Source of the DNA: JAKAGZ01 sp964412105 | GTDB taxonomy: Bacteria; Bacteroidota; Ignavibacteria; Ignavibacteriales; Ignavibacteriaceae | Direction of reading: 5' to 3' | Length of the DNA: 64,000 nt | Assembly: GCA_964412105.1 (NCBI GenBank) | Contig: CAYPNM010000005.1 | Span: 1-64,000 of the forward strand | Part shown: piece by piece, positions 42,092-52,300 of the stretch | Position numbering within the stretch: position 1 is the stretch's first letter | How the letters are laid out: every line of letters starts with the position of its first letter | Program-made: the position numbers and the translations under genes | Notes under the pieces: model-generated | Told to the model about the DNA's origin: nothing | Seen by the model: the letters and a program-made list of their open reading frames with translations, nothing else | The model's database searches: none

Positions 42092-43369
42092 TTGACAAAT
42101 AAATTAATTGATGTTACAAAGAAGACTGTCGAACGGGCTATGCTCGTAGCATTGATGACTAAGGCTCTGGATAAGGAGCTTGTAGAGGAACATTTGACAG
42201 AGCTTGAGGAATTATCTCTAACTGCCGGCGCAGAAACCATCTTGAAAGTAACACAGCAAAAATCCTCTGTAGATCCTGCTTACTATATAGGTAAAGGTAA
42301 AGCTGAAGAATTGAAGCAGCTGATTGAAATGAATGACATCAATCTAGTGATATTTGATGATGATTTAACACCGATTCAGTTGAGAAATCTTGAAAAATTG
42401 TTTGAAAGAAAAATAGTCGATCGTAGCGGATTGATTCTCGATATTTTTGCGTCGCGTGCAAAGACAAAAGAAGCAAAAACTCAGGTTGAACTAGCTCAGC
42501 TCCAGTATATGTTGCCTAGATTAACAAGAGCGTGGACACACTTATCGAAACAATACGGTGGAATTGGAACTAAAGGTCCAGGTGAAACACAGATTGAAAC
42601 CGACAGAAGAATAATCAGAACAAGAATAAGCCTGTTAAAAAGCAAACTTGAAAAAATTGAGTCGCAAAGAATCACTCAAAGTCAGGGGAGGAAAGATTTT
42701 ACAAAAATTTCACTGGTCGGATACACAAATGCGGGCAAATCTACCTTGTTTAATTTGCTTACCAGATCTGATGTTTTTGCCGAAGATAAATTATTTGCGA
42801 CTCTGGATTCAACAACTAGAACATTTGAGCTGGGACAGAATCAGAAATTATTACTAAGTGATACCGTGGGATTTATTAGAAAACTTCCTCCTCATCTAAT
42901 TGCATCTTTTAAAAGCACTCTCAAAGAAGTTAAGGAAGCAGATATTATTCTGCACATAATTGATTTTTCTAATCCTTATTATGAAGATCATATTCAGGTT
43001 GTAGAGGATACTCTTAAGGAATTAAACTGTGAAAAGAAAATCCTGCTTAAAATATTTAATAAGATTGATCTGGTCAACGATAGAGGGAAAATTAATCTTG
43101 TGAGAAATAAATATGATAGTGCAATCATCATTTCTGCTCAGAGGGGTATAAATATCACAGCACTGAAGGACAAACTAACTGATTTAGCCGAAGAAACTTT
43201 TGTTGAGGAAGATATTGATCTTGAGATTGCTGATTCAAAAGCTGCCGCCGCAATTCATTCCTTGGCGGAGGTGCTGAATAAAAAATATGATGAGAATTCC
43301 GTACACATAACCTATAGAACAAACAAAGAAAATTCAGAAAAAATAAAGAAAATGTTTTCTAAAGCCTGA
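42092..43369 (+). CDS. hflX: GTPase HflX (ribosome-splitting)
   Basis: 425-aa GTPase HflX. The N-terminal subdomain (AETILKVTQQKSSVDPAYYI, GKGKAEELKQLIE) precedes the G domain: G1 GYTNAGKSTLFN, G2-type TLDSTTRTFEL, G3 DTVGFIRKLPPHLI, G4 NKIDLV. HflX rescues or splits stalled ribosomes under stress. The start is TTG at 42092 with AAAGGAG 14 bases upstream; no earlier ATG fits. The C-terminal domain is complete. It lies 20 bases after the BatA-type gene. Confidence 0.95.
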   Translation: MTNKLIDVTKKTVERAMLVALMTKALDKELVEEHLTELEELSLTAGAETILKVTQQKSSVDPAYYIGKGKAEELKQLIEMNDINLVIFDDDLTPIQLRNLEKLFERKIVDRSGLILDIFASRAKTKEAKTQVELAQLQYMLPRLTRAWTHLSKQYGGIGTKGPGETQIETDRRIIRTRISLLKSKLEKIESQRITQSQGRKDFTKISLVGYTNAGKSTLFNLLTRSDVFAEDKLFATLDSTTRTFELGQNQKLLLSDTVGFIRKLPPHLIASFKSTLKEVKEADIILHIIDFSNPYYEDHIQVVEDTLKELNCEKKILLKIFNKIDLVNDRGKINLVRNKYDSAIIISAQRGINITALKDKLTDLAEETFVEEDIDLEIADSKAAAAIHSLAEVLNKKYDENSVHITYRTNKENSEKIKKMFSKA

Positions 43370-43453
43370 GGTTTACTACCTTAATTTCTTCCTATTTCTA
43401 CTACATATTTCTTAAATTAGTTCATATTTTTTTTCATCTTTGGGAGAAATCAA

Positions 43454-44977
43454 ATGTCCATTGTTCTAAATGGTTCCGGACTAACAATTGAAAAACTGGT
43501 AAAAATCGCTCGTCATAACGAGAAAGTTGAACTTCATCCTGACTCACTTCAAAAAATTAAAGTTTGCCGTAAAATGCTTGAGGAGAAACTTAAGGCGAAA
43601 GAAATAATGTACGGCACAAACACAGGAATAGGCGAATTTTCAGAAATAGCTTTAAATGATGAACAGGTTAAAGAATTTCAAAAATATCTTATTTATAATC
43701 ACTCGGCAGGAATTGGAGACCCTGCTCCTCTTGAGTATGTTCGTGGAGCAATTGCGGGCAGAATTAACGTTCACGCTCACGGAAACTCTGCCTGCAGACC
43801 GGAAATTACCTTAACGCTTGTTGAGATGCTCAATAAAGGCATAACTCCGGTTGTTTGTCAGAAAGGATCCGTTGGTGCTTGTGGTGATCTTGCGCCGATG
43901 TCGCAGGTTGCCCTTTTGATGATGGGTGAAGGCGAGGCTTATTATAATGGTGAACGACTTTCCGGGAAAGCGGCCTTTGAAAAAGCAGGCATTAAAATTC
44001 CCGGATTACAGGCACGTGATGGGCTGGCGGTAATTAATGGATCAAATCTTTTAACCGCCATGGCTGCTTTGGAGCTTTATGATATCAACAAATGGCTAAA
44101 ACAAGCTGAGATAGCGGCTGCGATGTCACTGGAAGCACTGCATGCGAATTTGAAACCTTATGACGAAAGACTTCATAAATTGCGCGGATTCGCCGGTGCA
44201 GTCCGAAGCACTAATTCCATTATGAAATGCATTAATGGAAGCGATCTTCAGACGGGCAAGTTAAAAAGCAAGGTGCAGGACGCCTATTCAATGCGTTCAA
44301 CTCCGCAGGTTATTGGCGCAGCCCACGACGCTGTCGCGTTTGCAAGATCACAGGTGGAAATTGAATTAAACGGTGTTGGTGATAATCCGATCTTTATTCC
44401 GGAAGATAATATCATATTAACGGGGGCTAACTTTCAGGGAACCCCAGTCTCGCTTCCTATGGATAATGTTGGAGCAGCGGTTACAATGATCTCTGTTTTA
44501 TCCGAGAGAAGGCTTAACAGGCTGTTGAATCCGGCACTTAGTGTCGGACTTCCTTCCTTCTTAACTAGAGGAGCCGGTATGTATTCAGGAATGATGCTGA
44601 GTCAATACACGGCAGATTCATTAATTGTTGAGCAAAGAATATTGTCTACCCCCGCTTCAATTCAGTCCATTCCGGCCGCTGCAGACCAGGAAGATTTTGT
44701 TTCAATGGGAATGAATACATCGATCAAGAATGCTCAAATACTTGATAATGCTTATGGAGTACTCGGTATTGAATTTATGGCCGCTGCACAGGCACTCGAT
44801 TTTCGGGATCATAAAACAGGAAAAGGAGTAGCAAAAGCGAAAGATATAATTAGAAAGTATGTGGATCATCTTGATATTGATAGACCTCTTTATCCTGATC
44901 ATACTAAAATGAAAGAGGTGGTAAAGTCGTGTGAAATATTGGAAAATGTTGAAAAGGAAGTGGGGAGTCTAGGGTAA
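43454..44977 (+). CDS. hutH: Histidine ammonia-lyase homologue with Ala-Cys-Gly at the MIO site
   Basis: 507-aa member of the aromatic amino acid ammonia-lyase family (HAL). Tyr53 (YGTNTGIGEF) and the overall length match HAL. The MIO-forming triad, normally Ala-Ser-Gly, reads Ala142-Cys143-Gly144 (GSVGACGDLAPMSQ). Other motifs: NHSAGIGDP, DNPIF, and QDAYSMRSTPQ as VQDAYSMRSTP. It deaminates histidine to urocanate if the family function holds; the Cys at position 143 can still form MIO according to Ser-to-Cys work on other HALs. No hutU, hutI or hutG are nearby, so it may not serve a classical hut pathway. Confidence 0.85.
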   Translation: MSIVLNGSGLTIEKLVKIARHNEKVELHPDSLQKIKVCRKMLEEKLKAKEIMYGTNTGIGEFSEIALNDEQVKEFQKYLIYNHSAGIGDPAPLEYVRGAIAGRINVHAHGNSACRPEITLTLVEMLNKGITPVVCQKGSVGACGDLAPMSQVALLMMGEGEAYYNGERLSGKAAFEKAGIKIPGLQARDGLAVINGSNLLTAMAALELYDINKWLKQAEIAAAMSLEALHANLKPYDERLHKLRGFAGAVRSTNSIMKCINGSDLQTGKLKSKVQDAYSMRSTPQVIGAAHDAVAFARSQVEIELNGVGDNPIFIPEDNIILTGANFQGTPVSLPMDNVGAAVTMISVLSERRLNRLLNPALSVGLPSFLTRGAGMYSGMMLSQYTADSLIVEQRILSTPASIQSIPAAADQEDFVSMGMNTSIKNAQILDNAYGVLGIEFMAAAQALDFRDHKTGKGVAKAKDIIRKYVDHLDIDRPLYPDHTKMKEVVKSCEILENVEKEVGSLG

Positions 44978-44981
44978 AACT

Positions 44982-46256
44982 ATGGAAGGGATAATTTTTT
45001 TAATAATCGGAGTAGTGATTGGCGCATTCGCGGCTTTCTTCATTGCAAAGGCAAAATTCGGAAGCGGCAACTCCTTTCTCACCCAGCAGCTACAAAAGAA
45101 CGAAAATGATCTTTCTGCCGAGAGAGATAAAGTGCTCAAGCTTAATTCAGAATTATCATCATTGAATTCGGATTATAGAAATCTTCAGGAAAAACTTGAT
45201 GAACAAAAATCAGAAATTGAGGAATTACAGAGTAAGTTTGTAAAGGAATTTGAAAATCTTGCCAATAAGATCCTGGATGAGAAAAGCAGCAAGTTTACGC
45301 TCCAGAATAAAGAAAATCTTGACCAGATCTTAAAGCCGCTGAATGAAAATATTAAGGCCTTCGAGAAAAAAGTTGAGGATGTGTATGTAAACGATACTAA
45401 AGAAAGAGCTACGCTTGCCCAGCAGATAAAAACGCTTCACGATTTGAACCAGCAGATGAGCAGGGATGCAACAAATCTTACAAATGCTTTAAAAGGAGAA
45501 ACTAAATCTCAGGGCAACTGGGGAGAGTTTATTCTTGAAAGTCTTCTGGAAAAATCGGGGCTTTTAAAGGATAGAGAATATTTTCTTCAGGAAAGTATAA
45601 CTTCTGAAGGCGGCAGAAGATATCAGCCGGATGTTATAATCAGACTCCCCGAAAATAAAAGTGTGATAATAGACTCCAAGGTTTCTCTGATTGCTTATGA
45701 AAAATTCAGTTCTGCAGAAAATGAAGATGAAAGGCTTGGCAGCATTAAAGAACATATCCTTTCCATTAGAAATCATATTAAAAATCTGAATGGAAAAAAC
45801 TATCAAAATCTTTATGGAATTAATGGGCTCGATTTTGTTTTAATGTTCTTACCGATTGAACCGGCATTTAGTCTGGCACTTCAAAATGACAGCGGCCTTT
45901 TCCAGGAAGCGTACGATAAAAATATTGTGATAGTTTCTCCGACTACCCTCCTTGCAACGCTGCGTACAATTGCGAGTATATGGAGACAGGAAAATCAAAA
46001 TAAAAATGCTATTGAGATTGCAAGACAGAGCGGTGCACTTTATGATAAGTTTGTCGGTTTTGTGGAGGATTTGCAAACAATCGGCAGCAGGATTGAACAA
46101 ACTCAAAATGCTTACTCCGATGCAATGAAAAAATTGAGTACCGGCCGTGGGAATCTATTGAATAGTGCCGAAAAGATCAGAAAGCTGGGTGCCAAGACTT
46201 CTAAAACTCTTCCTCAATCTATGATTGACGATGATGAAAATTTATTAGAAGAATAG
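44982..46256 (+). CDS. rmuC: RmuC-family protein (DNA inversion/recombination limiting)
   Basis: 424-aa RmuC protein: N-terminal membrane segment (GIIFLIIGVVIGAFAAFFIA), a coiled coil (about 30-110), then the RmuC nuclease-like core: SQGNWGEFILESLLEKSGL, GGRRYQPDVIIRLPE, IIDSKVSLIAYEKF, and LPIEPAFSLAL. RmuC proteins have been linked to restricting DNA inversions and rearrangements. It starts 4 bases after the hutH stop, suggesting an operon, though no functional link is known. Confidence 0.93.
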   Translation: MEGIIFLIIGVVIGAFAAFFIAKAKFGSGNSFLTQQLQKNENDLSAERDKVLKLNSELSSLNSDYRNLQEKLDEQKSEIEELQSKFVKEFENLANKILDEKSSKFTLQNKENLDQILKPLNENIKAFEKKVEDVYVNDTKERATLAQQIKTLHDLNQQMSRDATNLTNALKGETKSQGNWGEFILESLLEKSGLLKDREYFLQESITSEGGRRYQPDVIIRLPENKSVIIDSKVSLIAYEKFSSAENEDERLGSIKEHILSIRNHIKNLNGKNYQNLYGINGLDFVLMFLPIEPAFSLALQNDSGLFQEAYDKNIVIVSPTTLLATLRTIASIWRQENQNKNAIEIARQSGALYDKFVGFVEDLQTIGSRIEQTQNAYSDAMKKLSTGRGNLLNSAEKIRKLGAKTSKTLPQSMIDDDENLLEE

Positions 46257-46327
46257 CACGCACTAATATCCATGATTAAAATCTGCGAAAATAAGCGATA
46301 TCTGCGTGACATTACTTCTAAAATAGT

Positions 46328-46759
46328 ATGACAATCACCCAACCAAAGACTCTTGAAGAATTTGAAAGGTATTATGACCTTCGCTGGAGAATTCTCCGCG
46401 CGCCATGGAATCAACCGAAGGGGAGCGAGAAAGACGATAAAGAAGCAACAGCTATTCATGTGATAGTATGTGAAATCAAGAGAATACCGGTAGGAATCGG
46501 GCGTATTCATTTTAATGCCGATTATGAAGCGCAAATAAGATACATAGCTATAGAAGAAAGTCATAGGGGACGCGGAATTGGAGCTTTGATCCTGACAGAA
46601 CTTGAGAGGAGAGCTATAGATAAAGGAGCAAAATTCATTATGCTTAATTCCCGGGAAACGGCAGTTAAGTTTTATGAAAAGCACGGATACAAAATATTGA
46701 GACAGGCACACACACTGTTCGGTTCAATCCCGCATTTTGAAATGAGAAAGGAGTTGTAA
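46328..46759 (+). CDS. GNAT-family N-acetyltransferase
   Basis: 143-aa GNAT protein. The acetyl-CoA loop is ESHRGRGIGALILTELERRA; upstream strand RYIAIEES and downstream KFIMLNSRETAVKFYEKHGY complete the fold. MTITQPKTLEEFERYYDLRW starts it. Substrate unknown; the similar E. coli ElaA-like proteins have a comparable start. The next gene begins directly after its stop. Confidence 0.87.
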   Translation: MTITQPKTLEEFERYYDLRWRILRAPWNQPKGSEKDDKEATAIHVIVCEIKRIPVGIGRIHFNADYEAQIRYIAIEESHRGRGIGALILTELERRAIDKGAKFIMLNSRETAVKFYEKHGYKILRQAHTLFGSIPHFEMRKEL

Positions 46760-47557
46760 TTGAATAGGAAATATTTTGATGCAAATAAATTACTCTGGAA
46801 TAAAAGAACTTTGATTAATACTCAATCCGGGTTTTATGGATTAGAAGAATTTAAGAAAGGGAAAACCTCTTTAAATTTTATTGAGCTTGAGGCATTGGGA
46901 AATGTTAGGGAGAAATCAATTTTACATTTGCAATGTCATTTTGGGATGGATACGCTATCGTGGGCGAGGCTCGGCGCAAAAGCAACTGGTGTAGACTTTT
47001 CAGATGAAGCAATAAAGCTTGCAAGACAATTAAACACTGAATTAAATCTCGATGCAGAGTTTATTTGCTCTGGTGTTTATGAGCTGAAAGAGAAGTTGAA
47101 TAAAAAATTTGACATAGTTTTTACATCTTACGGTGTATTAGGCTGGCTGCCGGATTTGAATAAGTGGGCGGGCATTATTAGTCATTTCCTGAAACCCGGA
47201 GGGATATTTTTCCTGGTTGAGTTTCACCCTGTTATATGGATGTACGATAATGAAATTAAAAACCTAAAATACTCCTATTTTAATTCCGGCAAGCCTATTG
47301 AAGAAAAAATAAAAGGAACTTACGCGGATAAGAATGCCGAAATTGAAATGACCGAATACGGCTGGAACCATTCACTCGATGAGGTATTTAATTCTCTGAA
47401 GGATAATGTAATGAGTATAGGAAGTTTTAATGAATATCCGTTTTCATTTTATAATTGCTTCTCTGATATGGTTAAGGGTGAAGATAATCTCTGGCGGATA
47501 AAAGGATTTGAAAATATTCTACCTATGATTTATTCTATAAAAGCATTCAAATCTTAA
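46760..47557 (+). CDS. Class I SAM-dependent methyltransferase
   Basis: 265-aa methyltransferase: NARYFDAN-like MNRKYFDANKLLWNKRT start, motif I SILHLQCHFGMDTLSWARLG and GVDFSDEAIKLARQLN, then FDIVFTSYGVLGWLPDL. Pattern fits small-molecule methyltransferases of the family-25/31 type. The start is TTG at 46760, directly after the TAA of the GNAT gene, so translation is coupled. Substrate unknown. Confidence 0.87.
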   Translation: MNRKYFDANKLLWNKRTLINTQSGFYGLEEFKKGKTSLNFIELEALGNVREKSILHLQCHFGMDTLSWARLGAKATGVDFSDEAIKLARQLNTELNLDAEFICSGVYELKEKLNKKFDIVFTSYGVLGWLPDLNKWAGIISHFLKPGGIFFLVEFHPVIWMYDNEIKNLKYSYFNSGKPIEEKIKGTYADKNAEIEMTEYGWNHSLDEVFNSLKDNVMSIGSFNEYPFSFYNCFSDMVKGEDNLWRIKGFENILPMIYSIKAFKS

Positions 47558-47671
47558 TGTGGCCCTAAATCTCCTCATTGGCATCAACCGACCGTAATAG
47601 AAATAATATTTTTTAAAGGAAATCTAATAGAAGAGGGTTGTATTTTTCGTGGACTATTAAGTTTTAATTCG

Positions 47672-47744
47672 TGGAGCTGATCGGGATCGAACCGACGACC
47701 TGTTCGTTGCGAACGAACCGCTCTCCCAGCTGAGCTACAGCCCC
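47672..47744 (-). tRNA. tRNA-Ala (anticodon CGC)
   Basis: A 73-base cloverleaf on the minus strand: acceptor GGGGCTG/CAGCTCC, D arm GCTC AGCTGGGA GAGC, anticodon stem GTTCG/CGAAC with loop TTCGCAA (anticodon CGC), T arm GTCGG TTCGATC CCGAT. The acceptor contains G3:U70, the key alanine identity pair. The discriminator base is A and no CCA is encoded. It lies 15 bases downstream of the EVE-domain gene. Confidence 0.97.
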
Positions 47745-47759
47745 ATAGTAGTTTTATTC

Positions 47760-48227
47760 CTAATTGCCCATTTTTAAAATCTCATCCCATTCATTCTTTT
47801 CAACGGGCATGACAGAAAGGCGGTTGCCTTTCTGCACAAGTCTCATCTTTTTAAGTTTTGGGTTAGACTTAATACTTTTAAGTGTAACCGGAATGTTAAA
47901 TTTCTTTGCTAATTTTATATCAACCATTATCCAGGGAGGATTTGCCGGATCGGCTTTGGGATCAAAGTGCGGATTCTCAGAATCGAATTGTGTATGATCA
48001 GGGTAACCTTCTTTTACAACTTCGCAATAACCGACTACAGACATTGGATCCGTGCCGCTGTGATAAAATAATACTCCATCCCCATTTTTCATCTCATCGC
48101 GCATAAAATTTCTTGCCTGGTAGTTTCTCACTCCGTCCCAGTGAGTAGTCTTGTTTTTACTTTTTGCAAGATCATCAATTGAAAACACATCAGGCTCTGA
48201 TTTTACAAGCCAGTATTTCTTTGCCAT
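47760..48227 (-). CDS. EVE-domain protein (PUA-like)
   Basis: 155-aa EVE protein: YWLVKSEPDVFSIDDL, TTHWDGVRNYQARNFMRDEM, GDGVLFYHSGTDPMSVVG and PHFDPKADPANPPWIMVDIK are hallmark motifs. EVE domains read modified bases and resemble PUA/YTH folds, and homologues occur in thymocyte nuclear protein 1. Complete protein. The upstream minus-strand side is a 460-base gap with a tandem repeat. Confidence 0.95.
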   Translation of the reverse strand: MAKKYWLVKSEPDVFSIDDLAKSKNKTTHWDGVRNYQARNFMRDEMKNGDGVLFYHSGTDPMSVVGYCEVVKEGYPDHTQFDSENPHFDPKADPANPPWIMVDIKLAKKFNIPVTLKSIKSNPKLKKMRLVQKGNRLSVMPVEKNEWDEILKMGN

Positions 48228-48689
48228 TTAGGCGCCCTTTTATAAATTTTTCCGTTAAAAGTTATAAAGATTATACCAATATTTTGAATAATTAGGGAAA
48301 GATGCAATTTATTCCGAATTGGGTAATTTCTCAGTTGCTTTCCTTAGCTAGCGCGATCTTGCTTTGATATTATAAGTATTTCCGAAATATCACATTCTTT
48401 CACATTTTACTTCACGTGGGCTTTAGGTAGTCTCTGAAAACGCTCTGAAAACGCTCTGAAAACACTCTGAAAACGCTATATCAAGCCCTCACCGCACATT
48501 ATAACACATATCTTGGCCTGTCATTTTGAAGTATGACTGAAATTGTGAAGATAACTTAGATCCTTTTCCGGTGTTATCACTCAATAGCACAACAATTCAT
48601 TGAATATTTTACAGCAAAAAAAGATGCACAATACACAGAATTGAAATTACCGGCGGGCGTAGATATATTGGACAGCCAAAAGACGGTTT
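48228..48689. other. 462-base intergenic region, no gene; contains a 4-copy 11-bp tandem repeat
   Basis: No gene-like frame with a good start. It contains CTCTGAAAACG-type repeats at 48432-48475. An open stretch 48560-48754 in one frame overlaps the next gene's start and looks weakly protein-like, but has no start codon or recognisable family. Confidence 0.5.
48432..48475. repeat. Four tandem 11-bp repeats (copy C)
   Basis: CTCTGAAAACG at 48432, 48443 and 48465, with CTCTGAAAACA at 48454; together exactly four contiguous 11-base units. The reverse complement unit TTTTCAGAGCG resembles units of the arrays at 12192 and 29144 (TTTNNAGNGNG). No spacers, so not a CRISPR. Confidence 0.85.
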
Positions 48690-49349
48690 ATGATGAAAAT
48701 AATGATCTTTTCGATATTTCTTTTATTTGTGAGCTTCTGCTATGCTCAAGATAATGGGGCATTTCAAATTGCACGACTGAAATATGATGGCGGCGGCGAT
48801 TGGTACAACGGACAGACAGAGGAACCAAACTTGCTGAATTTTATAAAACAGAATACGGATATTAAGGTAAAAGCTGAATATACGTTTGTCGATATTTCAT
48901 CTGATGATATATTTTCTTATCCTTTTTTGTTTATGACAGGTCACGGAAATATAGTATTATCTAATGATGAGGTATCGAGACTGAGGAGGTACCTTGAAGA
49001 AGGAGGATTTCTTTACGCTGATGATGATTATGGAATGGATAAAGCTTTCAGAAGAGAAATGAAAAAAGTTTTTCCTGATAAAGACCTGATTGAATTGCCG
49101 TTCAGCTATGGGCTTTACCACGATTTTTATGATTTTCCGAACGGCGTTCCCAAAACTCATGAGCACAACGGAAAACCCCCGCAGGGCTTTGGAATCTTTA
49201 TCGGTAAGAGGTTAGCGGTTTATTATACTTATGAATCAAATCCCAGTGATGGATGGGATGATCCTGAAGTTCATAATGATCCTCCTGAAAAGAGACTGGA
49301 GGCATTGAAATTCGGAACAAACCTGGTTATATGGGCATTGAGTCAATAA
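48690..49349 (+). CDS. Exported DUF4159 protein
   Basis: 219-aa secreted protein with a signal peptide (MMKIMIFSIFLLFVSFCYAQ) and the DUF4159 pattern: FQIARLKYDGGGDWYNG, PFLFMTGHGN, LRRYLEEGGFLYADDDYG and RREMKKVFPD, then LFYTYESNPSDGWDDPEVH-like ending. The domain is related to glutamine-amidotransferase-like folds and usually occurs with BatA/vWA proteins. The next gene begins 30 bases later. Confidence 0.88.
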   Translation: MMKIMIFSIFLLFVSFCYAQDNGAFQIARLKYDGGGDWYNGQTEEPNLLNFIKQNTDIKVKAEYTFVDISSDDIFSYPFLFMTGHGNIVLSNDEVSRLRRYLEEGGFLYADDDYGMDKAFRREMKKVFPDKDLIELPFSYGLYHDFYDFPNGVPKTHEHNGKPPQGFGIFIGKRLAVYYTYESNPSDGWDDPEVHNDPPEKRLEALKFGTNLVIWALSQ

Positions 49350-49379
49350 TAATTCAAAATTCAAAAACCAAAATTTTAG

Positions 49380-52300
49380 TTGAGAAATCAGTCCACATAT
49401 TATAAGGAAATAATTGCGAAACTTGAATGTTTGGTTAAGCGGGAGTATTTCCTTTTTGCTGCAATTGGTATTCAATCTACGGTAATAATAGGAATCTTAA
49501 TCTTTTTGAGTTTTTCATTTGGGGAAGCGTTATTCCATTTTGAATCTCTTGTAAGAACAATATTATTTGTGATCTTTCTGGTCTTTACAATCGGAGTTTT
49601 CGTTTTTCTTTTTGTAGTCCCGATTCTGAAATATTTTAACATCATCAGAAAAACAGATTATTACAAAGTTGCAGCAAAGGCTGGAAATAATTTCCAGTTT
49701 TTAAAAGATGACCTGTTGAATGCAATGCAGCTTGTTTCAGTTGAAAACAGCACCCGAAATTATTCCATCAGTCTTATTGATGCGGCGTTTCTGAATGTTT
49801 ATGAAAAAGCCAAAAGCATAAAGTTTGAATCGATAGTAAGTTTTGCAAAAGCAAAGGAGCTGTTCAAATATTTATTAGTAACTTTTATTATCTCCTCGAT
49901 TTTATTCTTGCTTGTTAATCCTCTCAATGCAGCTGCTTTTCGCTTAATAAATTTTAATAAAGAATTCATTCCGCCGGCTAAATATTCTTTTGAAATTTAT
50001 CCGGGTAATATTCAATTGACTAAAGGTGATGATATTTCAATCTTAGTCAAAGTAAACGGACCAATTCCAAAGAATGTATTTATTGCAACAAAGGGTAAAG
50101 ATGAAACACAATTTGAGTTTCAAAGTTTAATGCGAGATTCATTGGGTGAATATAACTACGATCTGAAATCTGTCAGAAACAGCTTTACGTATTTCGCCAA
50201 AGCTGATGAAATATCTAGTGTTAAATATTCTGTTGTTGTTATTGACAGGCCGATTATTAAAACACTTGATGAAACCATAGCTCCACCGTCTTATTCTAAA
50301 TTATCTTTTGTTGAACAAAAGGATAATGGAAATATCACTGCTCTTCCCGGTAGTAATGTAAAGATTAATATCAGTTCAACTAAGGGTCTCAGTACTGCAA
50401 AGATCGTATTTGGAGATTCCACCGCTGTAAATTTAAATATAAGTGGTAATAATGCAAATGGCAGTTTCAGGATCAAAAAAGACAATAGTTATCGGATAAT
50501 AATTACAGATAGTAAAGGAAATGAAAATCTTTCTCCAATTACTTACTCAATAAAGACTATTCAAGATTTATACCCATCTATAATGCTCATTTCGCCTGAT
50601 GGAAATGTCAATCTTCCTGTGGATAACAGAGTTAATTTATTTGCAAAAATTAATGATGATTACGGATTTTCAAAGATGACTTTAAATTACCGTCTTTCTT
50701 CATCAAGATATAAAGAGACTGAGCCTGAATTTAGATCAGTGCAAATTCCAATAGATAAAAACTCTAAAGAACAGGATATCAATTACATCTGGAATCTTTC
50801 AGATATGCAGTTAACAGAAGATGATGTTGTAACTTATTACCTTGAAGTGTTTGATAATGATAATATCAATGGACCTAAATCTTCTAAGACTTCCTCACTG
50901 ACGATTAGGGTTCCTTCACTAGATGAAATGCTCAGCCAGGCTGATAATACACAGAACAGTGCTGTAAATGATTTGCAGGAAACTCTGCAACAAGCTCAGG
51001 ATTTGAAGAAAGAACTTGAAAAAATAGCCCAGGATCTTAGGCAGAATAAAAAAGACATTAGCTGGGATGAGAAGCAAAAAATTGAGAAGACAATTGATCA
51101 GTTTAAAAGAATGCAGGAAAAGGCCGACGAAATTGGGAAGAAAATTGATGAGATGAAAAAAAGTCTTCAGCAAAACAACCTGCTCTCAAAAGAAACTCTG
51201 GAGAAGTATTCTGAGCTGCAAAAATTGTTCGACAGTCTTTCAAACGATGAAATGAAAAAGGCAATGCAGAATATGCAGAACCTTTTGCAAACGCTGGACA
51301 GACAACAAATTCAGCAGGCTATGGAAAATTATAAGTTCAATGAAGAACAATTCCGTGCAGGCATTGAAAGAACTATGAATTTATTAAAAAGGATTCAGGC
51401 AGAGCAAAAAGTTAATGATTTAGTAAAAAGGATAGATCAGCTTGCGAAAAAGCAGGAAAATCTTCAGAAAGAAACCAAAATTAGCAAGGGAAAGGACAAG
51501 AATGAATTAGGTGATAAGCAAAATGATATTTCTGAAGATCTTAAAAATCTGAAAGAGAATATGAATGATCTTTCAGACAAAATGAAGGAATTAAAAGATC
51601 TTCCAAATAAAGAGCTTGATTCATTACAGCAAAAATTTGATACACAAAATAATCAACAACTATCCAAGGAGGCGTCTGAAAAAATTCAGCAAAACCAAAA
51701 TCAGCTTGCAATGCAGAATCAGCAGCAGATAATGCAGAATATGCAGGAAATGAAAAAAGGGATGAAACAACTGCAGCAATCCATGGCCCGCCAAAGCCAG
51801 ATACAAACATTTCTTGATATGATGAAGATTACGGATAATTTAATTTCACTTTCGAAACAACAGGAAAAATTAAAGAATTCATCAGAAAACATGGATCCAA
51901 ATTCATCCGGATTTAAGAAAAATTCCGAACAACAAAATGATATTCAAAACAATCTGGAGAAGACCTTACAACAAATGTCTGCGCTTTCTCAAAAAACTTT
52001 TGCTATCACGCCGGAAATGGGAAAAGCACTTGGAGATGCAAACAGGGCAATGTTAAAATCTCTGGAGGCGATGCAGAATAGGAATGGCAATCAGGCTATG
52101 AACGAGCAATCCAATGCTATGAAGGACCTTAATGATGCAGCATCACTTATGAAGAGTTCGATGGAACAAATGATGAGTGGGGGGCAGGGACAAGGAGGAA
52201 TGATGTCCCTCATGCAACAGATGGGAATAATGTCTCAGCAGCAAATGAGCTTAAATAATCTTACACAAATGTTGCAGCAGGCTATGCATGGATCAATGAC

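Noticed and set aside
46214..46711. A 165-codon minus-strand frame overlapping the GNAT and RmuC ends
   Set aside because: Antisense to the well-supported GNAT gene; no recognisable domain.
48560..48754. A frame reading weakly protein-like sequence ahead of the DUF4159 gene
   Set aside because: No start codon or ribosome-binding site, and it overlaps the well-supported DUF4159 start. It could be a gene remnant, but the evidence is too thin to annotate.
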